Part shown: piece after piece, positions 7,992 to 12,702 of the stretch
Layout: every line of letters starts with the position of its first letter
How positions within the stretch are numbered: position 1 is the first letter of the stretch
NCBI GenBank assembly: GCA_024684155.1
Contig: JAIKXK010000387.1
Span: 1 to 12,702, forward strand
From: Lachnospiraceae bacterium
Lineage (GTDB): Bacteria; Bacillota; Clostridia; Lachnospirales; Lachnospiraceae
Length of the DNA stretch: 12,702 bases
Reading direction: 5' to 3'
Notes under the pieces: generated by a model
The model's input: the letters and a program-made list of their open reading frames with translations, nothing else
Told to the model about the DNA's origin: nothing
The model's database searches: none
Program-made: the position numbers and the translations under genes

Positions 7992-9971
7992 AATCTTAAA
8001 CTGAGAAACATGATCTGCCAAAGTCTGAGAGGTATCTGCTAACTCATGGGAGTTATCAGCCACATCCTGTGAACTTTGTGTAATGTTATTGGCATGTTCC
8101 ACCATATCTCTGGAGGTTTCTAGAATCTCATCTGTAGAAGCTGCCTGCTCCTCTGAAATTGCAGCTACATTTGTTGCAACATCACTTACAGTTGAGATAT
8201 TGTCTACGACTGCATTTAAGCGCTCGTTTGACAATTCAATATTTTGATAAATCTGATCAAAGGTTGCAATGGCCTGGTGAATTAACTCAGAGTTTTCTTC
8301 TATACTCTTTGCTGATTCATTGGCCTGATTAATAACATCTGCTATAAGTTTTCGAATCTCTTGAATCAGGTTTGCAATATCCTGTGCAGACTGAGAAGAG
8401 TTATTTGCAAGGTTACCAATTTCAGAAGCAACTACTGCAAAGCCTCTACCTGCATCTCCTGCTCTTGCAGCTTCGATGGAAGCATTTAAAGAAAGAAGAT
8501 TTGTTTCATCTGCAATCTCACCAATCATTCCAACAATAGAAGTAATCTCTTCCGATGCAGTTCCTACCTTATCGATGGATTCTGCCAGAACCTTATTGGC
8601 ACTTTGAATTCCTTCCATAGCAACTCCAAGCTGTTCCATATCATCACGGCCCTTTTTAGAAATTTCTACAGTTTCCTTCATAGACTCGCTGGCTTTATCA
8701 GAGTTATCTCTCGTATCAGAAACTACCATAGCAAGTGTAGTTGCATTTTCTGCAATTTCTGTTACTGCTACAGAAAGCTGATTTACTGTATTGTTTAAGC
8801 CTTCCATTGCTTCTGCCTGAGATGAAGATGCGTCATACATCGACTTTGAAACTTCATCTGAGTTTTCCGACTGTTCCATTAGTTTTGCTGACTCAGAATT
8901 AATACTTGAAAGCATATTTCTCATACTCTCAACAAATTCCTGTACCTTTGTCCCCATTAAACCGATTTCATCATTACTGTTTGCTGTAATATCGATAGTA
9001 AAATCGCCAGCAGACATATCCGTAATGTTTTGTGTAATTGCAGTTAATGGTTTAAACAATTGGTTGGTCATTAATAGAATAATTACTACCAAAAGTAAAA
9101 TTGCAATTAGTCCTGCTCCAAATAAGAAAATGGTAAGCTGTGTAACAGAAGCATATACAATAGAGGTAGGTACATAAGAAACCAATACCCACTCTGTTCC
9201 TGATATTTCACTAAAGCTTACTAAATTTTTTGCAATGGTAGTCTGACTATACTTTCTAGAATCAATCTTTTCAGCCACTCCACTCATAAGCGCTGATGAC
9301 TCCTCAGAAAGATTTGAGCCAACTTTTGAAGAATCACGGTGGGCCAAAATTGTATTATCCGAAGTATCCACTAAGAAAGAGGATGCTCCATCCATCTTTA
9401 CACCGGAGTTTACAATAATACTAATCTGATCCAAAGTAACATCTGCGGAAATTACTTTAATTTCTCCACTGCCATCATTTAAAATACCTGACGCAGAAAC
9501 AACATAATTTCCTTCTGCATCTAAGTATGCTGTTCCATAATCCATATTCACACGGGTTAATCCCTGTTTATACCACTGCGTATCCACCGGATTACTTTCT
9601 GTGTGTTCTGATTTTTTTGCCTTGTAAAATGCTCCATTTTCTGTAGCAACATACAATCCCTCAGGTGCTGCCTGACTTGAACCATAATAAGTATTCAATA
9701 ATTTCTGCAATCCTTCTTCGTCAGGATTTGTTACTTCTATGGTTTGCTTTACCGTAGAGAAAAATGTTAGATTCTCTTCCATCCAGGACTCAATATTATC
9801 CGTCTGGTTTGTTATGGATGAATCAAGCTGTTCCTTGGCCATCTCCTCCATACTATTTCTGGAAATCGTAGCAGAAATTCCCACTAACACCAGAACCAGG
9901 ATGACCACTGTAGGTACAATCGCAAGCAATACTTTGCCACGAATTGACCCATGTCGTTTTCCTTTTTTCAT
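7989..9971 (-). CDS. Methyl-accepting chemotaxis protein with dCache-type sensor
   Basis: A 660-residue transmembrane chemoreceptor that should control CheA through CheW. Span 1 is at about 13-35. The extracellular dCache-type domain (about 37-277) includes TQWYKQGL and ISADVTLDQIS. Span 2 is at about 278-302, HAMP at about 301-353, and a long coiled-coil signalling domain runs to the end, with the conserved hairpin tip at about 486-522 (NLLSLNASIEAARAG, GRGFAVVASEIGNLA). Position 131 is T where the amino-acid-binding dCache motif I recall has R before WY, so an amino-acid ligand is not favoured. No C-terminal CheR-tethering pentapeptide is visible. AGGAGG lies just before the ATG, and the gene is 22 bp after the small upstream gene. 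It overlaps the ribosome site of the binding-protein gene, suggesting the two products work as a pair. Confidence 0.95.
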   Translation of the reverse strand: MKKGKRHGSIRGKVLLAIVPTVVILVLVLVGISATISRNSMEEMAKEQLDSSITNQTDNIESWMEENLTFFSTVKQTIEVTNPDEEGLQKLLNTYYGSSQAAPEGLYVATENGAFYKAKKSEHTESNPVDTQWYKQGLTRVNMDYGTAYLDAEGNYVVSASGILNDGSGEIKVISADVTLDQISIIVNSGVKMDGASSFLVDTSDNTILAHRDSSKVGSNLSEESSALMSGVAEKIDSRKYSQTTIAKNLVSFSEISGTEWVLVSYVPTSIVYASVTQLTIFLFGAGLIAILLLVVIILLMTNQLFKPLTAITQNITDMSAGDFTIDITANSNDEIGLMGTKVQEFVESMRNMLSSINSESAKLMEQSENSDEVSKSMYDASSSQAEAMEGLNNTVNQLSVAVTEIAENATTLAMVVSDTRDNSDKASESMKETVEISKKGRDDMEQLGVAMEGIQSANKVLAESIDKVGTASEEITSIVGMIGEIADETNLLSLNASIEAARAGDAGRGFAVVASEIGNLANNSSQSAQDIANLIQEIRKLIADVINQANESAKSIEENSELIHQAIATFDQIYQNIELSNERLNAVVDNISTVSDVATNVAAISEEQAASTDEILETSRDMVEHANNITQSSQDVADNSHELADTSQTLADHVSQFKI

Positions 9972-9993
9972 ACAACCTCCTCAAACACTAGGC

Positions 9994-10398
9994 TTATCTT
10001 TTGTTAAAACGAATTTTTGTAAGCGCCTCCAAATCGGAAACAAGAGTATCTCTGAACTTCCGCTCATACACTTCCCTATTATCTAAATAAACAAGGGGTG
10101 TATCATCCGGAAGAATTTCACAACGAATATCGTCATAAGGACACATTCCATATACAGTTATGGCATGATCACTTTCATCTTCATCCTTGCCATACTCGAG
10201 AATCATTTCCTCCATTTTTTCAACTATCATAAATTTAATTGCAAGAACCACACTTTCTAAAAGAGAAGTTGAAGTATTATAATCTTCTCTTACACGACGA
10301 AGGGCTTCATCAAACATGTCCTCATTTAAATTTGCAATAAAATCCACTCCATTATCGGAGCACTGAAATATTTTTTTTAATATTGCTCGATCTGTCAT
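9994..10398 (-). CDS. Unrecognised 134-residue cytoplasmic protein, first gene of the chemosensory operon
   Basis: I do not recognise this family. The protein has no signal peptide or membrane span. Its first half looks helical (ILKKIFQCSDNG, DEALRRVREDY, VVLAIKFMIVEKMEEMILEYG), followed by an acidic patch KDEDESD at about residues 72-78. A probable beta region comes next (AITVYGMCPYDDIRCEIL, TPLVYLDNREVYE) and a basic end. An upstream in-frame ATG at 10443 would give 149 residues, but it lies in the loop of an inverted repeat, has no ribosome site, and would fall about a dozen bases from the predicted transcript start. The ATG at 10398 has AAGAGAG five bases upstream and is preferred. The gene is 22 bp before the chemoreceptor gene and leads the operon, so a role in that pathway is possible but unproven. 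Confidence 0.8.
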   Translation of the reverse strand: MTDRAILKKIFQCSDNGVDFIANLNEDMFDEALRRVREDYNTSTSLLESVVLAIKFMIVEKMEEMILEYGKDEDESDHAITVYGMCPYDDIRCEILPDDTPLVYLDNREVYERKFRDTLVSDLEALTKIRFNKR

Positions 10399-10419
10399 TT
10401 CTACTCTCTTTTTATACAA

Positions 10420-10460
10420 AAATTTGGTTGTAGCAAAATACATTGTCTACAACCAAATTT
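10420..10460. repeat. Perfect 14-bp inverted repeat across the operon start site
   Basis: Arms AAATTTGGTTGTAG (10420-10433) and CTACAACCAAATTT (10447-10460) are exactly complementary around a 13-nt spacer. The repeat begins directly after the -10 element and spans about -6 to +35 of the predicted transcript, a classic repressor-operator position. On the minus strand it is also followed by TTTTT, so it could act as a terminator for the upstream chemoreceptor gene. Sequence alone cannot choose between these roles. Confidence 0.85.
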
Positions 10461-10489
10461 ATTATACCATATTATTTTTTTAATGAAAA
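10461..10489 (-). promoter_or_regulatory. Promoter of the small gene - chemoreceptor - binding protein operon
   Basis: On the minus strand TATAAT (10466-10461) is a perfect -10 preceded by TGG, an extended -10. A four-of-six -35 (TTTTCA, 10489-10484) lies 17 bp upstream. Transcription should start near 10454, inside the inverted repeat. The promoter begins seven bases after the stop of the upstream chemoreceptor gene. Confidence 0.75.
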
Positions 10490-10495
10490 GATATA

Positions 10496-12589
10496 CTACT
10501 CTTGCATTTCTGAAACTGTTTTCTCTACTGGTGCATCCTCATCCACTGTCTTAAACACACCTACGATTTCCTTTAATTCTACTGCTGCACTGGCAACGCC
10601 ACTTCCCTGAGAATCAAGGTTTTCTACATTCATATTAATGTTTTCTGTGGTAGCACTTAACTCCTGTGCAGTTGCCGCATTTTCTTCCGAAATTGCAGAT
10701 AAATTACTGATAGAATCGGAAATAGCTTTCACACCATCAGCCAAATCTTTATTTGCTTCTTCTAATCCACCAATAGCATCATTGACACTACCAATCTGCT
10801 CTACAATTCCACCAAAGCTATCTGCTGTTTCTTTTACCGATTCCTGCTGACGATTTACATAATCACGAACCAGATCACTTTGCTTCACAGCATTGTCTGT
10901 ATTCTTTTGTAATTCTTCCAACATATCATTAATGGTTTCTACACTGGCAGAAGACTGATCGGATAATTCACGAATCTCATCTGCTACTACAGCAAATCCC
11001 TTACCAGCCTCTCCAGCTCTTGCTGCCTCAATAGAAGCATTTAAAGAAAGAAGATTTGTCTGCTGTGCAATGGACTTAATCATATCACTTGCTTCACTAA
11101 TCTTTGCAGAGCTCTGAGAAATATTATCAATTCCATCAAAGATTTTATTAAAGGCATCCAGTGACTGAGAAGAAATATCCTTTAGCTGAGATACATTTTC
11201 GATACCTGTATCCACAGTCTCTCGAATGGAATTACTAGCATCCTCCAATACTTTTGTATTTTCCATACTCTTTTCCATAACTTCTTCTACATCTGCCATC
11301 TTTACAGAAATATCTGTAATATTTTCTGCTGTGCTTGTTGCAGTGTTGGCAAGTTCATTTGCTGCTCCATTAATATGTTCCATAGAAGAAGCTGTTTCAT
11401 TGGTATTTGTTCTCATACTACCAGAAGACTCTGTTAATACTCCAGCCTTATCCATTAAGTTTTCAACTGCATCTCGTACGGATTCTGTTAATTGTCCCAT
11501 TGCCTTAGCAATTTGGCCAATTTCATCTTTTCTGCCTCTATATTTCTCCAAGGATTTTGCCTGGGTTAAATCCAGGGTACCAACCTTTTGAATCACCTTT
11601 GTAATGTATCCTAAATCACTTCCAATAATTTGCGATACAAAGATTACAACTGCAGCAGAAACAACTAACACAATCACACAAAGCATCATAATAACGAGGG
11701 ATAAGTGATTTACATTACTATAAATTTCACTTTCTGAATCACAAATATAGAGAATCATGTTCATGCTTGGAATGGTTTCGTAAGCAAGCATCCACATTTC
11801 CCCGTCATCTTCATAATCAATAACACCTTTTTCACTGGTTTCTGCAGCAGTCATAACATCAGAATCCTCTGCTGCAACCTCTGCACCAATTTCTGATTCA
11901 TCTGGAGAAAATACGTAATTGTTTTTATTTACATCTATTAAATAAATCTGAGTATCTTCATACCCATTTAAATCCATACCATATACTTTTTCCTGAAGTT
12001 CAGAAATATAGGTACCACCACCAACAAAACCAATCAGTTTCCCTTGGCTGTTATATACACCGGCATGGCAGGATGCTACCAACTCTCCTGTGGCAGAGGA
12101 AGTTACAATTCCTCTTAAATAAACATGGTTTTCAGCCTCTTCGATTCCAGCCAATCGTTCTGCAACATCATCTGCATCCTCTGAGACGTAAGTACCAATG
12201 GCATCCTTTACTGTATGACATAGTAAATAAGTGGAAGTATCTGCTAAAAACAGTCCTTCCATATTATCTCTTGCACCCATATATCCTTCTAAAGCCTTTT
12301 GCGCTGCTGCAACCTTTTCCGGATCATCTGGATTTTCAAGGGCATCTGCCATTACCTGTTGTGATGCAATCGCTCCAAAATAGTCTTCAAAATCAGTGAA
12401 GTATTCATCTACCAATGTAGCTCTTGCATTTGCCAGCTCGCCCAAACGATTTTGGGAATCTGTTGCCGTGGTGTTTCGAACCTTAGACACGGACGTTACC
12501 ATTACAGTTCCAAGTCCTAAAACCAGTACCAGGGTAACAGCCAGACCAATTTTTGCTGACAACCTTAAATTTTTTAAAACTTTACTCAT
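10496..12589 (-). CDS. Methyl-accepting chemotaxis protein, second chemoreceptor
   Basis: A 697-residue transmembrane chemoreceptor (numbered from the preferred ATG). Span 1 is at about 13-34 and a roughly 260-residue Cache-like extracellular domain at about 37-296, with LLCHTVKDAIGTYV and a C-terminal YLIDVNKNNYVFSPD lobe. Span 2 is at about 297-322, HAMP at about 320-372, and the cytoplasmic coiled coil has its hairpin tip at about 507-544 (IAQQTNLLSLNASIEAARAG, GKGFAVVADEIRELSD). The frame can be extended to a TTG at 12607, but AAAGGGG lies eight bases before the ATG at 12589 and inside that extension, so the ATG is chosen. The sensor is clearly different from that of the neighbouring receptor, so the ligand probably differs; it cannot be named. 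No CheR-tethering pentapeptide is seen. The gene appears monocistronic, with only the 14-bp inverted repeat as a possible terminator. Confidence 0.94.
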   Translation of the reverse strand: MSKVLKNLRLSAKIGLAVTLVLVLGLGTVMVTSVSKVRNTTATDSQNRLGELANARATLVDEYFTDFEDYFGAIASQQVMADALENPDDPEKVAAAQKALEGYMGARDNMEGLFLADTSTYLLCHTVKDAIGTYVSEDADDVAERLAGIEEAENHVYLRGIVTSSATGELVASCHAGVYNSQGKLIGFVGGGTYISELQEKVYGMDLNGYEDTQIYLIDVNKNNYVFSPDESEIGAEVAAEDSDVMTAAETSEKGVIDYEDDGEMWMLAYETIPSMNMILYICDSESEIYSNVNHLSLVIMMLCVIVLVVSAAVVIFVSQIIGSDLGYITKVIQKVGTLDLTQAKSLEKYRGRKDEIGQIAKAMGQLTESVRDAVENLMDKAGVLTESSGSMRTNTNETASSMEHINGAANELANTATSTAENITDISVKMADVEEVMEKSMENTKVLEDASNSIRETVDTGIENVSQLKDISSQSLDAFNKIFDGIDNISQSSAKISEASDMIKSIAQQTNLLSLNASIEAARAGEAGKGFAVVADEIRELSDQSSASVETINDMLEELQKNTDNAVKQSDLVRDYVNRQQESVKETADSFGGIVEQIGSVNDAIGGLEEANKDLADGVKAISDSISNLSAISEENAATAQELSATTENINMNVENLDSQGSGVASAAVELKEIVGVFKTVDEDAPVEKTVSEMQE

Positions 12590-12611
12590 ATCATAAACCC
12601 CTTTCAAGTAA

Positions 12612-12678
12612 ATAAATTATGCATTCATATATACTAATAAATATATGTATATTAATATATATATGTATGAGTATACTA
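12612..12678. repeat. AT-rich alternating leader of the second chemoreceptor gene
   Basis: A stretch made of overlapping ATATAT/TATGTAT words, including two near-copies of AATATATGTAT (near 12640 and 12655). Such DNA is easily melted and can pair with itself. No specific protein site can be assigned. Confidence 0.4.
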
Positions 12679-12700
12679 CTAATTTTAGAATTTGAATCAA
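12670..12700 (-). promoter_or_regulatory. Weak candidate promoter of the second chemoreceptor gene
   Basis: On the minus strand TTGATT (12700-12695) and TATACT (12675-12670) are separated by 19 bp, longer than the ideal 17. The leader between this and the gene is almost pure A and T with many -10-like words, so other start sites are equally possible. No match to the sigma-28 motility promoter (TAAA-N15-GCCGATAA) was found. Confidence 0.3.
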
Positions 12701-12702
12701 AT

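Noticed and set aside
11226..11591. Plus-strand open frames inside the chemoreceptor genes (also near 8604, 10638, 12073 and 12396)
   Set aside because: They lie wholly antisense to clear coiled-coil coding sequence, have no convincing ribosome sites, and their low-complexity protein is what the reverse strand of such genes produces.
12590..12607. TTG-initiated extension of the second chemoreceptor by six residues
   Set aside because: The AAAGGGG ribosome site lies inside this extension and is correctly spaced for the ATG at 12589.
12612..12702. Sigma-28 type flagellar promoter for the second chemoreceptor
   Set aside because: TAAA is present, but the GCCGATAA element at the required spacing is absent.

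Overview
The window is AT-rich and carries strong AGGAGG-type ribosome binding sites, 7TM-linked GGDEF proteins and several chemoreceptors. This points to a motile low-GC Gram-positive bacterium, most likely a gut clostridium of the Lachnospiraceae type (inferred from style, not from a marker gene). No RNA genes, transposons or CRISPR arrays are visible. The whole window reads as an environmental-sensing island with cyclic-di-GMP signalling on the left and chemotaxis on the right.

Left part (1-3770, all minus strand): a TetR-family regulator is followed by a strong intrinsic terminator. Next come two co-directional c-di-GMP genes 26 bp apart. The first is a 7TM sensor with an intact GGDEF diguanylate cyclase. 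The second is a 7TM-PAS protein with a degenerate GGDEF (IGDKF) that runs off the left edge and may continue into an EAL domain.

Centre (3771-6925): a 188-bp divergent spacer holds a 29-bp dyad that is a good TetR operator candidate. The plus-strand gene beyond it encodes a 988-residue sensor: signal peptide, about 14 propeller repeats, a Y_Y_Y-like domain, one membrane span, and a cytoplasmic HD-GYP c-di-GMP phosphodiesterase. Its outer half resembles the periplasmic half of Bacteroidetes hybrid two-component sensors. It ends at a bidirectional terminator shared with the convergent operon to its right.

Right part (6936-12702, minus strand): a three-gene operon encodes an unrecognised 134-residue cytoplasmic protein, a dCache-type chemoreceptor, and a galactose/glucose-binding-protein-like (MglB-like) lipoprotein. 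No ABC permease or ATPase is present, so the lipoprotein may serve the chemoreceptor. The operon has a clear extended -10 promoter with a perfect 14-bp inverted repeat across the predicted start point. Upstream of it lies a second, apparently monocistronic chemoreceptor gene with an AT-rich leader.

Taken together, the genes offer c-di-GMP synthesis and breakdown coupled to extracellular sensing, next to sugar-type chemosensing. A link through carbohydrate sensing is an inference from gene content and adjacency.
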